Shown in pieces: positions 42,216-57,200 of a stretch of DNA of 64,000 nt. Both the position numbers and the translations under genes were made by a program. The DNA lies in assembly GCA_038049695.1 (NCBI GenBank), contig CP142457.1:21776501-21840500 (forward strand), written 5' to 3'. Each line of letters starts with the position of its first letter. Position 1 is the first letter of the stretch. Origin of the DNA: Cinnamomum chago. Taxonomy: Eukaryota > Streptophyta > Magnoliopsida > Laurales > Lauraceae. The notes under the pieces are model-generated. The model ran no database searches. It was not told where the DNA came from and saw only the letters and a list, made by a program, of their open reading frames with translations.

Positions 42216-45200
42216 AACCATATTCTCGAGCCGCATAGATTGTGTTTTCGTACTAAAGGACCGTACGACCCGCACGAAGTTCGGGTTTTCACCTTTACAA
42301 ACACTGAACTCCCCGAATGTGTTTTCCTTACCCAAGATTCGCCCGAAACCCGTTTTAAACCGAAAAGTAGCTCGAAATATCTTAAAGAGCGCATCTCAAC
42401 CCAGAATCCCTTCAAATGGCTTTAGAGCCGTAAGGAAAGATAAGGACACCCGAAACCTCATATAGAGTAAAACGCAATCCCGGATTTTTCCAAAGGGAGT
42501 CTTTGGACCAAGAGTCGGATGAAACATAGTGTTGAGTCAACCACTTTCTAAAGCCGCACAGATTATGTTTTCGTTCAAAAGTATCGTACGATCCTCGCAC
42601 GAAATTCCGGTTTTCGCCCAGGCAAACACTGAACTCCCCGAAAGTGATTTCCATACCCAAGATTCACCCGAAACCCGTAGTAAACCGAAGAGTGGCTCGG
42701 AATATCCTAAAAATCGCATCTCATCCCAAAATCCCTTCAAATGGATTTAGAGGCGTACGACAAGACAGGGACACCCGAAACCCCTTCTAGAGTAAAACCT
42801 GATCCTGGAATTTTCTAGAGGGAGTCTTTGGACCAGGAGTCGCATTAAAACACAGTGTAGAGTCAACCATATTCTAGAGCCGCATAGATTGAGTTTTCGT
42901 ACTAGAGGACCGTACGACCCGCACGAAGTTCGGGTTTTCGCCTTTACAAACACTGAACTCCCTGAATGTGTTTTCCTTACCCAAGATTCGCCCGAAACCC
43001 GTTTTAAACCGAAAAGTAGCTCGAAATATCTTAAAGAGCGCATCTCAACCCAGAATCCCATCAAATGGATTTAGAGCCGTAAGGAAAGATAAGGACACCC
43101 GAAACCTCATTTAGAGTAAAATGCAATCCCGGATTTTTCGAAAGGGAGTCTTTGGACCAAGAGTCGCATGAAACACAGTGTTGAGTCAACCACTTTCTAG
43201 AGCCGCACAGATTATGTTTTCGTTCAAAAGTATCGTACGATCCTCGTACGAAATTTCGGTTTTCGCCCTGGCAAACACTGAAATCCCCGAAAGTGATTTC
43301 CACACCCAAGATTCACCCGAAACCCGTATTAAACCGAAGAGTAGTTCGGAATCTCCTAAAAATCGCATCTCATCCCAAAATCCCTTCATATGGATTTAGG
43401 GGCGTACGACAAGACAAGGACACCCGAAATCCTTTTTAGTTTAAAACTTGATCCCGGATATTTCTAGAGGTTGCCTTTGTAGACAGAGTCGCAAGAAACA
43501 CAGTGTTGAGTCAACAATTTCCTAGAGCCGCAAAGATTCTGCTTTAGTACAAATGTATCGTACATCCCGCGCGAGGTTCAGGTTTTCTCCTTTACAACAG
43601 GAGAACTCCTCGAAAGTGTTTACGATACCCAAGGTTCACCCGAAACCCGTCTTAAACCGAAAAGTAGGTCGAAATATCCTAAAAGGTGCATCTCAACCCA
43701 GAATACCTTCAAATAGATTTCGAGGCGTGAGATAAGAGGACACCCGAAACCCCTTCTAGAGTGAAACGTGATCATGGAATTTTCTAGAGGGAGTCTTTGG
43801 ACCAAGAGTCGCATTAAAACACAGTGTAGAGTCAACCATATTCTCGAGCCGGATAGATTGTGTTTTCGTACTAAAGAACCGTACGACCCGCACGAAGTAC
43901 GGGTTTTCGCCTTTACAAACACTGAACTCCCCGAATGTGTTTTCCTTACCCAAGATTCGCTCGAAACCCGTTTTAAACCGAAAAGTAGCTCGAAATATCT
44001 TAAAGAGCGCATCTCAACCCAGAATCCCTTCAAATGGATTTGGAGCCGTAAGGAAAGACAGAGACACCCGAATCCCATTTAGAGTAAAACGCAATCCCGA
44101 ATTTTTCCAAAGGGAGTCTTTGGACCAAGAGTCGCATGAAACACAGTGTTGAGTCAACAACTTTCTAGAGCCGCACGGATTATGTTTTCGTTCAAAAGTA
44201 CCGTAATACCCTCGCACGAAGTTCCGGTTATCGCCTCGGCAAACATTGAACTCCCCGAAAGTGATTTCCACACCCAAGATTCACCCAAAACCCGTAGTAA
44301 ACCGAAGAGTAGCTCGGAATATCCTAAAAATCGCATTTCATCCCAAAATCCCTTCATATGGATTTAGTGGCGTACGACAAGACAAGGACACCCGAAACCC
44401 TTTTTAGTTTAAAACTTGATCCCAGATATTTCTAGAGGTTGCCTTTGTACACAGAGTCGCAAGAAACACAGTGTGGAGTTAACAATTTCCTAGAGCCGCA
44501 AAGATTCTGCTTTACTACAAAAGTATCGTACGTCCCGCGCGAAGTTCGGGTTTTCTCCTTTACAACCAGAGAACTCCCCGAAAGTGTTTACCATACCCAA
44601 GGTTCGCCCGAAACCCGTTTTAAACCGAAAAGTAGCTCGAAATATCCTAAAAGGAGCAACTCAACCCAGAATACCTTCAAATGGATTTCGAGGCGTGAGA
44701 CAAGAGAAGGACACCCGAAACCCCTTCTAGAGTAAAACGTGAATCTGGAATTTTCTAGAGGGACTCTTTGGACCAAGAGTCGCATTAAAACACAGTGTAG
44801 AGTCAACCTTATGCTCGAGCCGCATAGATTGTGTTTTCGTACTGAAGGACCGTACGACCTGCACGAAGTTCGGGTTTTCGCCTTTACAAACACTGAACTC
44901 CCCGAATGTGTTTTCCTTACCCAAGATTCGCCCGAAACCCGTTTTAAACCGAAAAGTAGCTCGAAATATCTTAAAGAGCGCATCTCAACCCAGAATCCCT
45001 TCAAATGGATTTGGAGCCGTAAGGAAAGATAGAGACACCCGAAACCCCATTTAGAGTCAAACGCAATCCCGGATTTTTCCAAAGGGAGTCTTTGGACCAA
45101 GAGTCGCATGAAACACAGTGTTGACTCAACAACTTTCTAGAGCCGCACAGATTATGTTTTCGTTCAAAAGTTCCGTACGACCCTCGCATGAAGTTCCGGT

Positions 45201-48200
45201 TTTCGCCCTAGCAAACACTGAACTCCCCGAAAGTGATTTCCACACCCAAGATTCACCCGAAACCCGTAGTAAACCGAAGAGTAGCTCGGAATATCCTAAA
45301 AATCGCATCTCATCCCAAATTCACTTCATATGGATTTAGAGGCATACGATAAGACAAGGACACCCGAAACCCTTTTTAGTTAAAAACTTGATCCCGGATA
45401 TTTCTAAAGGTTGCCTTTGTACGCAGAGTCGCAAGAAACACAGTGTGAAGTCAACAATTTCCTAGAGCCGCAAAGATTCTGCTTTAGTACAAAAGTATCG
45501 TTCGTCCCGCGCGAAGTTCGGGTTTTCTCCTTTACAACCAGAGAACTCCCCGAAAGTGTTTACCATACCCAAGGTTCGCCCGAAACCCGTTTTAAACCGA
45601 AAAGTAGCTCGAAATATCCTAAAAGGTGCATCTCAACCCAGAATACCTTCAAATGGATTTCGAGGCGTGAGACAAGAGAAGGACACCCGAAACCCCTTCT
45701 AGAGTGAAACGTGATTCTGGAATTTTCTAGAGGGAGTCTTTGGACCAAGAGTCGCATTAAAACACAGTGTAGAGTCAACCATATTCTCGAGCCGCATAGA
45801 TTCTGTTTTCGTACTGAAAGACCGTACGACCCGCAAGAAGTTCGGGTTTTCGCCTTTACAAACACTGAACTCCCCGAATGTGTTTTCCTTACCCAAGATT
45901 CGCCCGAAACCCGTTTTAAACCGAAAAGTAGCTCGAAATATCTTAAAGAGCGCATCTCAACCCAGAATCCCTTCAAATGGATTTGGATCCGTAAGGAAAA
46001 AGAGAGACACCCGACACCCCATTTAGAGTAAAACGCAATCCCGGATTTTTCCAATGGAAGTCTTTGGACCAAGAGTCGCATGAAACACAGTGTTGAGTCA
46101 ACAACTTTCTAGAGCCGCACAGATTATGTTTTCGTTCAAAAGTACCGTACGACCCTCGCACGGAGTTCCGGTTTTCGCCCTGGCAAACACTGAACTCCCC
46201 GAAAGTGATTTCCACACCCAAGATTGACCGGAAACCCGAAGTAAACTGAAGAGAGGCTCGGAATATCCTAAAAATCGCATCTCATCCCAAAATCCCTTCA
46301 TATGGATTTAGAGGCGTACGACAAGACAAGGACCCCCGAAATCCTTTTTAGTTTAGAACTTGATCCCGGATATTTCCAGAGGTTGCCTTTGTACATAGAG
46401 TCGTAAGAAACACATGTGGAGTCAACAATTTCCTAGAGCCGTAAAGATTCTGCTTTATTACAAAAGTATCGTACGTCCCGCGCGACGTTCGAGTTTTCTC
46501 CTTTACAAGCAGAGAACTCCCCGAAAGTGTTTACCATACCCAAGGTTCGCCCGAAGCCCGTTTTAAACCGAAAAGTATCTCGAAATATCCTGAAAGCTGC
46601 AGCTCAACCCAGAAACAAGAGAAGGACACCGGAAACCCCTTCTAGAGTAAAACGTGATCCTGGAATTTTCTAGAGGGAGTCTTTGGACCAAGAGTCGCAT
46701 TAAAACACTGTGTAGAGTCAACCATACTCTCGAGCCGCATAGATTGTGTTTTCGTACTAAAGGACCGTACGACCCGCACGAAGTTCGGGTTTTCGCCATT
46801 ACAAACACTGAACTCCCCGAATGTGTTTTCCTTACCCAAGATTCGCCCGAAACCCGTTTTAAACCGAAAAGTAGCTCGAAATATCTTGAAGAGCGCATCT
46901 CAACCCAGAATCCCTTCAAATGGATTTGGAGCCGTAAGGAAAGATAGAGACACCCGAAACCCCATTTAAAGTAAAACGCAATCCCGGATTTTTCCAGAGG
47001 GAGTCTTTGGACCAAGAGTCGCATGAAACACAGTGTTGAGTCACCAACTTTCTAGAGCCGCACAGATTAGGTTTTCGTTCAAAAGTACCGTACGACCCTC
47101 GCACGAAGTTCCGATTTTCGCTCTGGCAAACACTGAACTCCCCGAAATTGATTTCCAAACCCAAGATTCACCCGAAACCCGTAGTAAACCGAAGAGTAGC
47201 TCGGAATATCCTAAAAATCGCATCTCATCCCAAAATCCCTTCATTTGGATTTAGAGGCGTACGACAGGACAAGGACACTCGAAACCCTTTTTAGTTTAAA
47301 ACTTGTTCCCGAAAATTTCTAGAGGTTGCCTTTGTAGACAGAGTCGCAAGAAACACAGTGTTGAGTCAACAATTTCCTAGAGCCGCAAAGATTCTGCTTT
47401 AGTACAAAAGTATCGTACGTCCCGCGCGAAGTTCGGATTTTCTCCTTTACAACCAGACAACTCCCCGAAAGTGTTTACCATACCCAAGGTTCGCCCGAAA
47501 CCCGTTTTAAACCGAAAAGTAGCTCGAAATATCCTAAAAGGTGCATCTCAACCCAGAATACCTTCAAATGGATTTCGAGGCGTGAGACAAGAGAAGGACA
47601 CCCGAAACCCCTTCTAGAGTGAAACGTGATCCTTGAAATTTTCTAGGGGGAGTCTTTGGACCAAGAGTCGCATTAAAACACAGTGTAGAGTCAACCATAT
47701 TCTCGAGCCGCATAGATTGTGTTTTCGTACTAAAGGACCGTACGACCCGCACGAAGTTCGGGTTTTCGCCATTACAAACACTGAACTCCCCGAATGTGTT
47801 TTCCTTACCCAAGATTCGCCCGAAACCCGTTTTAAACCGAAAAGTAGCTCGAAATATCTTAAAGAGCGCATCTCAACCCAGAATCCCTTCAAATGGATTT
47901 GGAGCCGTAAGGAAAAATAGAGACACCCGAAACCCCATTTAGAGTAAAATGAAATCCCGGATTTTTCCAAAGGGAATCTTTGGACCAAGAGTCGCATGAA
48001 ACACAGTGTTGACTCAACAACTTTCTAGAGCCGCACAGATTATGTTTTCGTTCAAAAGTACCGTACGACCCTCGCATGAAGTTCCGGTTTTCGCCCTAGC
48101 AAACACTGAACTCCCCGAAAATGATTTCCATACCCAAGATTCACCCGAAACCCGTAGTAAACCGAAGAGTAGCTCGGAATATCCTAAAAATCGTATCTCA

Positions 48201-51200
48201 TCCCAAAATCGCTTCATATGGATTTAGAGGCGTACGATAAGACAAGGACACCCGAAACCCTTTTTAGTTTAAAACTTGATCCCGAATATTTCTAAAGGTT
48301 GCCTTTGTACACAGAGTCGCAAGAAACACAGTGTGGAGTCAACAATTTCCTAGAGCCGCAAAGATTCTGCTTTACTACAAAAGTATCGTTCGTCCCGCGC
48401 GAAGTTCGTGTTTTCTCCTTTACAACCAGAGAACTCCCCGAAAGTGTTTACCATACCCAAGGTTCGCCCGAAACCCGTTTTAAACCGAAAAGTAGCTCGA
48501 AATATCCTAAAAGGTGCATCTCAACCCAGAATACCTTCAAATGGATTTCGAGGCGTCAGACAAGAGAAGGACACCCGAAACCCCTTCTGGAGTGAAACGT
48601 GATCCAGGAATTTTCTAGATGAGTCTTTGGACCAAGAGTCGCATTAAAACACAGTGTAGAGTCAACCATATTCTCGAGCCGCATAGATTGTGTTTTCGTA
48701 CAGAAGGACCGTACGACCCGCACGAGGTTCGGGTTTTCGCCATTACAAACACTGAACTCCCCGGAAGTGTTTTCCTTACCCAAGATTTGCCCGAAACCCG
48801 TTTTAAACCGAAAAGTAGCTCGAAATATCTTAAAGAGCGCATCTCAACCCAGAATCCCTTCAAATGGATTTGGAGCCGTAATGAAAGACAGTGACACCCG
48901 AAACCCCATTTAGAGTAAAACGCAATCCCGAATTTTTCCAAAGGGAGTCTTTGGACCAAGAGTCGCATGAAACACAGTGTTGAGTCAACAACTTTCTAGA
49001 GGCGCACAGATTATGTTTTTGTTCAAAAGTACCATACGACCCTCGCACGAAGTTCTGGTTTTCGCCCTGGCAAACACTGTACTCCCCGAAAGTGATTTCC
49101 ACACCCAAGATTCACCCGAAACCCGTAGTAAACCGAAGAGAGGCTCGCAATATCCTAAAAATCGCATCTCATCCTAAAATCCCTTCCGACGGATTTAGAG
49201 GCGTACGACAAGACAAGGACACCCGAAACCCTTTTTAGTTTAGAACTTGATCCCGGATATTTCCAGAGGTTGCCTTTGTACACAGAGTCGCAAGAAACAC
49301 ATGTGGAGTCAACAATTTCCTAGAGCCGCAAAGATTCTGCTTTAGTACAAAAGTATCGTACGTCCCACGCGACGTTCGGGTTTTCTCCATTACAACCAGA
49401 GAACTCCCCGAAAGTGTTTATCATACCCGAGGTTCGCCCGAAACCCGTTTTAAACCGAAAAGTAGCTCGAAATAACCTGAAAGCTGCAGCTCAACCCAGA
49501 ATACCTTCAAATGGATTTCGAGGCGTGAGACAAGAGAAGGATACCCGAAACCCCTTCTAGAGTAATACGTGATCCTGGAATTTTCTAGAGGGAGTCTTTG
49601 GACCATGAGTCGCATTAAAACACTGTGTAGAGTCAACCATACTCTCGAGCCGCATAGATTAGGTTTTCGTACTAAAGGACCGTACGACCCGCACGAAGTT
49701 CGTGTTTTCGCCATTACAAACACTGAACTCCCCGAATGTGTTTTCCTTACCCAAGATTCGCCCGAAACCTGTTTTAAACCGAAAAGTAGCTCGAAATATC
49801 TTAAAGAGCGCAGCTCAACCCAGAATCCCTTCAAATGGATTTGGAGCCGTAAGGAAAGACAAAGAGACCCGAAACCCCATTTACAGTAAAACGCAATCCC
49901 GGATTTTTCCAGAGGGATTTTTTGGACCAAGAGTCGCATGAAACACAGTGTTGAGTCAACAACTTTCTAGAGCCTCACAGATTATGTTTTTGTTCAAAAG
50001 TACCGTACGACCCTCGCACGAAGTTCCGGTTTTCGCCCAAGCAAACACTGAACTCCCCGAAAGTGATTTCCACACCCAAGATTCACCCGAAACCCGTAGT
50101 AAACCGAAGAGTAGCTCGGAATATCCTAAAAATCGCATCTCATCCCAAAATCCCTTCATATGGATTTAGAGGCGTACGACAGGACTAGGACACCCGAAAC
50201 CCTATTTAGTTTAGAACTTGATCCCAGATATTTCTAGAGGTTGCCTTTGTACACAGAGTCGCAAGAAACACAGTGTGGAGTCAACAATTTCCTAGAGCCG
50301 CAAAGATTCTGCTTTAGTACAAAAGTATCGTACGTCCCGCGCGAAGTTCGGGTTTTCTCCTTTACAACCAGAGAACTCCCCGAAAGTTTTTACCATAACC
50401 AAGGTTCGCCCGAAACCCGTTTTAAACCGAAAAGTAGCTCGAAATATCCTGAAAGGTGCAGCTCAACCCAGAATACCTTCAAATGGATTTCGAGGCGTGA
50501 GACAAGAGAAGGACACCCGAAACCCCTTCTAGAGTAAAACGTGATCCTAGAATTTTCTAGAGGGAGTCTTTGGACCAAGAGTCGCATTAAAACACTGTGT
50601 AGAGTCAACCATACTCTCGAGCCGCATAGATTGTGTTTTCGTACTAAAGGACCGTACGACCCGCACGAAGTTCGGGTTTTCGCCATTACAAACACTGAAC
50701 TCCCCGAATGTGTTTTCCTTACCCAAGATTCGCCCGAAACCCGTTTTAAACCGAAAAGTAGCTCGAAATATCCTAAAGAGCGCATCTCAACCCAGAATCC
50801 CTTCAAATGGATTTGGAGCCGTAAGGAAAGACAGAGACACCCGAAACCCCATTTAGAGTAAAACGCAATCCCAGATTTTTCCAAAGGGAGTCTTTGGACC
50901 AAGAGTCGCATGAAACACAGTGTTGACTCAACAACTTTCTAGAGCCGCACAAATTATGTTTTCGTTCAAAAGTACAATACGACCCTCGCATGAAGTTCCG
51001 GTTTTCGCCCTAGCAAACACTGAACTCCCCGAAAGTGATTTCCACACCCAAGATTCACCCGAAACCCATAGTAAACCGAAGAGTAGCTCGGAATATCCTA
51101 AAAATCGCATCTCATCCCAAAATCCCTTCATATGGATTTAGAGGCGTACGATAAGACAAGGACACCCGAAACCCTTTTTAGTTTAAAACTTGATCCCGGA

Positions 51201-54200
51201 TATTTCTACAGGTTGCCTTTGTACACAGAGTCGCAAGAAACACAGTGTGGAGTCAAAAATTTCCTAGAGCCGCAAAGATTCTGCTTTAGTACGAAAGTAT
51301 CGTTCGTCCCGCGCGAAGTTCGGGTTTTCTCCTTTACAACCAGAGAACTCCCCGAAAGTGTTTACCATACCCAAGGTTCGCCCGAAACCCGTTTTTAACC
51401 GAAAAGTAGCTCGAAATATCCTAAAAGGAGCATCTCAACCCAGAATACCTTCAAATGGATTTCGAGGCGTGAGACAAGAGAAGGACACCCGAAACCCCTT
51501 CAAGAGTAAAACGTGATCCTGAAATTTTCTTGAGGGAGTCTTTGGACCAAGAGTCGGATTAAAACACAGTGTAGAGTCAACAATATTCTCGAGCCGCATA
51601 GATTGTGTTTTCGTACTAAAGGACCGTACGACCCGCAAGAAGTTCGGGTTTTCGCCTTTACAAACACTGAACACCCCGAATGTGTTTTCCTTACCCAAGA
51701 TTCGCCCGAAACCCGTTTTAAACCGAAAAGTAGCTCGAAATATCTTAAAGAGCGCTTCTCAACCCAGAATCCCTTCAAATGGATTTGGAGCCGTAAGGAA
51801 AAAGAGAGACACCCGACACCCCATTTAGAGTAAAACGCAATCCCGGATTTTTCCAAAGGAAGTCTTTGGACCAAGAGTCGCATGAAACACAGTGTTGAGT
51901 CAACAACTTTCTAGAGCCGCACAGATTATGTTTTCGTTCAAAAGTACCGTACGACCCTCGCACGAAGTTCCGGTTTTCGCCCTGGCAAACACTGAACTCC
52001 CCGAAAATGATTTCCACGCCCAAGATTCACCCGAAACCCGTAGTGAACCGAAGAGTAGCTCGGAATATCCTAAAAATCGCATCTCATCCCAAAATCCCTT
52101 CATAAGGATTTAGAGGCGTACGACAAGACAAGGACACCCGAAACACTTGTTAGTTTAGAACTTGATCTCGGATATTTCTAGAGGTTGCCTTTGTACACAG
52201 AGTCGCAAGAAACACAGTGTGGAGTCAACAATTTCCTAGAGCCGCTAAGATTCTGCTTTAGTACAAAAGTATCGTACGTGCCGCGCGAAGTTCGGATTTT
52301 CTCCTTTACAACCAGAGAACTCTCCGAAAGTGTTTACCATACCCAAGGTTCGCCCGAAACCCGTTTTAAACCGAAAAGTAGCTCGAAATATCCTGAAAGG
52401 TGCAGGTCAACCTAGAATACCTTCAAATGGATTTCGAGGCGTGAGACAAGAGAAGGACACCCGAAACCCCTTCTGGAGTAAAACATGATCCTGGAATTTT
52501 CTAGAGGGAGTCTTTGGACCAAGAGTCGCATTAAAACACTGTGTAGAGTCAACCATACTCTCGAGCCGCTTAAATTTTGTTTTCGTACTAAAGGACCGTA
52601 CGGGTTTTCGCCATTACAAACACTGAACTCCCCGAATGTGTTTTCCTTACCCAAGATTCGCCCGAAACCCGTTTTAAACCGAAAAGTAGCTCGAAATATC
52701 TTAAAGAGCGCATCTCAACCCAGAATCCCTTCAAATGGATTTGGAGCCGTAAGGAAAGACAGAGACACCCGAAACCCCATTTAAAGTAAAACGCAATCCC
52801 GGATTTTTCCAGAGGGAGTCTTTGGACCAAGAGTCGCATGAAACACAGTGTTGAGTCAACAACTTTCTAGAGGCGCACAGATTATGTTTTTGTTCAAAAG
52901 TACCATACGACCCTCGCACGAAGTTCCGGTTTTCGCCCTGGCAAACACTGAACTCCCCGAAAGTGATTTCCACACCCAAGATTCACCCGATACCCGTAGT
53001 AAACCGAAGAGTAGCACGGAATACCCTAAAAATCGCATCTCATCCCAAAATCCCTTCATTTGGATTTGGAGGAGTACGACAAGACAAGGACACCCGAAAC
53101 CCTTTTTAGTTTAAAACTTGATCCCGAAAATTTCTAGAGGTTTCCTTTGTAGACAGAGTCGCAAGAAACACAGTGTCGAGTCAACAATTTCCTAGAGCAG
53201 CAAAGATTCTGCTTTAGTACAAAAGTATCGTACGTCCCGCGCGAAGTTCGGGTTTTCTCCTTTACAACCAGAGAACTCCCCGAAAGTGTTTACCATACCC
53301 AAGGTTCGCCCGAAACCCTTTTTAAACCGAAAAGTAGCTCGAAATATCCTGAAAGGTGCAGCTCATCCCATAATACCTTCAAATGGATTTCGAGGCGTGA
53401 GACAAGAGAAGGACACCCGAAACCCCTTCTAGAGTAAAACGTGATCCTGGAATTTTCTAGAGGGAGTCTTTGGACCAAGAGTAGCATTAAAACACTGTTT
53501 AGAGTCAACCATACTCTCGAGCCGCATAGATTGTGTTTTCGTACTAAAGGACCGTACGACCCGCACGAAGTTCGGGTTTTCGCCTTTACAAACGCTGAAC
53601 TCCCCGAATGTGTTTTCCTTACCCAAGATTCGCCCGAAACCCGTTTTAAACCGAAAAGTAGCTCGAAATATGGTAAAGAGCGCATCTCAACCCAGAATCC
53701 CTTCAAATGGATTTGGAGCCGTAAGGAAAGACAGAGACACCCGAAACCCCATTTAGAGTAAAACGCAATCCCGGATGTTTGCAAACGGAGTCTTTGGTCG
53801 AAGAGTCGCATGAAACAAAGTGTTGCGTCAACAACTTTCTGGAGCCGCACAGATTATGTTTTCGTTCAAAAGTACCGTACGACCCTCGCACGAAGTTCCG
53901 GTTTTCGCCCTGGCAAACACTGAACTCCCCGAAATTGATTTCCACACCCAAGATTCACCCGAAGCCCGTAGTAAACCGAAGAGTAGTTCGGAATATCCTA
54001 AAAATCGCATCTCATCCCAAAATCCCTTCATATGGATTTGGAGGCGTACGACAAGACAAGGACACCCGAAACCCTTTTTAGTTTAAAACTTGATCCCGGA
54101 TATTTCTAGAGGTTGCCTTTGTACACAGAGTCGCAAGAAACACAGTGTGGAGTCAACAATTTCCTAGAGCCGCAAAGATTCTGCTTTAGTACAAAAGTAT

Positions 54201-57200
54201 CGTACGTCCCGCGCGAAGTTCGGGTTTTCTCCTAATCAACCAGAGAACTCCCTGAAAGTGTTAACCATACCCAAGGTTCGCCCGAAACCCGTTTTAAACC
54301 GAAAAGTAGCTCGAAATATCCTAAAAGGTGCATCTCAACCCAGAATACCTTCAAATGGATTTCGAGGCGTGAGACAAGAGAAGGACACCCGAAACCCCTT
54401 CTATAGTAAAACGTGATCCTGGAATTTTCTAGAGGGAGTCTTTGGACCAAGAGTCGCATTAAAACACAGTGTAGAGTCAGCCATATTCTCGAGCCGCATA
54501 GATTGTGTTTTCGTACTAAAGGACCGTACGACCCGCACGAAGTACGGGTTTTCGCCTTTACAAATACTGAACTCCCCGAATGTGTTTTCCTTACCCAAGA
54601 TTCGCCCGAAACCCGTTTTAAACCGAAAAGTAGCTCGAAATATCCTAAAAGGTGCATCTCAACCCAGAATACCTTCAAATGGATTTCGAGGCGTGAGACA
54701 AGAGAAGGACACCCGAAACCCCTTCTAGAGTAAAACGAGATCCTGGAATTTTCTAGAGGGACTCTTTGGACCAAGAGTCGCATTAAAACACAGTGTAGAG
54801 TCAACCATATTCTCGAGCCGCATAGATTGTGTTTTCGTACTGAAGGACCGTACGACCCGCACGAAGTTCGGGTTTTCGCCTTTAAAAACACTGAACTCCC
54901 CGAATGTGTTTTCCTTACCCAAGATTCGCCAGAAACCCGTTTTAAACTGAAAAGTAGCTCGAAATATCTTAAAGAGCGCATCTCAACCCAGAATCCCTTC
55001 AAATGGATTTGGAGCCGTAAGGAAAGACAGTGACAGCCGAAACCCCATTTAGAGTAAAACGCAATCCCGGATTTTTCCAAAGGGTGTCTTTGGACCAAGA
55101 GTCACATGAAACACAATGTTGAGTCAACAACTTTCTACAGCCGCACAGATTATGTTTTCGTTCAAAAGTACCGTAATACCCTCGCACGAAGTTTCGGTTA
55201 TCGCGTTGGCAAACACTGAACTCCCCGAAAGTGATTTCCACCCAAGATTCACCCAAAACCCGTAGTAAACCGAAGAGTAGCTCGGAATATCCTAAAAATC
55301 GCATCTCATCCCAAAATCCCTTCAAATGGATTTAGAGGCGTACGATAAGACAAGGACACCCGAAACCCTTTTTAGTTTAAAACTTGATCCCGGATATTTC
55401 TAAAGGTTGCCATTGTACACAGAGTCGCAAGAAACACAGTGTGGAGTCAATAATTTCCTAGAGCCGCAAAGATTCTGCTTTAGTACAAAAGTATCGTTCG
55501 TCCCGCGCGAAGTTCGGGTTTTCTCCTTTACAACCAGAGAACTCCCCGAAAGTGTTTACCATACCCAAGGTTCGCCCGAAACCCGTTTTAAACCGAAAAG
55601 TAGCTCGAAATATCCTAAAAGGTGCATGTCAATCCAGAATACCTTCAAATGGATTTCGAGGCATGAGACAAGAGAAGGACACCCGAAACCCCTTCTAGAG
55701 TGAAACGTGATCCTGGAATTTTCTAGAGGGAGTCTTTGGACCAAGAGTCGCTTTAAAACACAGTGTAGAGTCAACCATATTCTCGAGCCGCATAGATTTT
55801 GTTTTCGTACTAAAGGACCGTACGACCCGCAAGGAGTTCGGGTTTTCGCCTTTACAAACACTTAACTCCCCGAATGTGTTTTCCTTACCCAAGATTCGCC
55901 CGAAACCCGTTTTAAACCGAAAAGTAGCTCGAAATATCTTAAAGAGCGCATCTCAACCTAGAATCCCTTCAAATGGATTTGGAGCCGTAAGGAAAGATAG
56001 AGACACCCGAAACCCCATTTAGAGTAAAACTCAATCCCGGATTTTTCCAAAGGGAGTCTTTGGACCAAGAGTCGCATGAAACACAGTGTTGAGTCAACAA
56101 CTTTCTAGAGCCGCACAGATTATGTTTTCGTTGAAAAGTACCGTACGACCCTCGCACGAAGTTCCGGTTCTCGCCCTGGCAAACACTGAACTCCCCGAAA
56201 GTGATTTCCACACCCAAGATTCGCCCGAAACCCGTTTGAAACCGAAAGGTAGCTCGAAATATCTTAAATAGCGCATCTCAACCCAGAATCCCTTCAAATG
56301 GATTTGGAGCCGTAAGGAAAGACAGAGACACCCGAAACCCCATTTAGAGTAAAACGCAATCCCGGATTTTTCCAAAGGGAGTCTTTGGACCAAGAGTCGC
56401 ATGAAACACAGTGTTGAGTCAATAACTTTCTAGAGCCGCACAGATTATGTTTTCGTTCAAAAGTACCGTACGACCCTCGCACGAAGTTCCGGTTTTCGCC
56501 CTGGCAAACACTGAACTCCCCGAAAGTGATTTCCACACCCAAGACTCACCTGAAACCTGTAGTAAACCGAAGTGTAGCTCGGAATATCCTAAAAATCGAA
56601 TCTCATCCCAAAATCCCTTGATTTGGATTTAGAGGCGTAGGACAAGACAAGGACACCCGAAACCCTTTTTAGTTTAGAACTTGATCCCGGATATTTCTAG
56701 AGGTTGCCTTTGTACACAGAGTCGCAAGAAACACAGTGTGGAGTCAACAATTTCCTAGAGCCGCAAAGATTCTGCTTTAGTACAAAAGTATCGTACGTCC
56801 CGCGCGAAGTTCGGGTTTTCTCCTTTACAACCAGAGAACACCCCGAAAGTGTTTACCATACCCAAGGTTCGCCCGAAACCCGTTTTAAACCGAAAAGTAG
56901 CTCGAAATATCCTGAAAGGTGCAGTTCATCCCAGAATACCTTCAAATGGATTTCGAGGTGTGAGACAAGAGAAGGACACCCGAAACCCCTTCTAGAGTGA
57001 AACGTGATCCTGGAATTTTCTAGAGGGAGTCTTTGGACCAAGAGTCGCATTAAAACACAGTGTAGAGTCAACCATACTCTCGAGCCGCATAGATTGTGTT
57101 TTCGTACTAAAGGATCGTACGACCCGCACGAAGTTTGGGTTTTCGCCATTACAAACACTGAACTCCCCGAATGTGTTTTCCTTACCCAAGATTCGCCCGA

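Noticed and set aside
54232-55098. 288-codon frame and many 60-200 codon frames within the satellite as protein genes
   Set aside because: They repeat with the monomer, occur on both strands and in overlapping frames, resemble no known protein and have no promoter context; they reflect a repeat length divisible by three.
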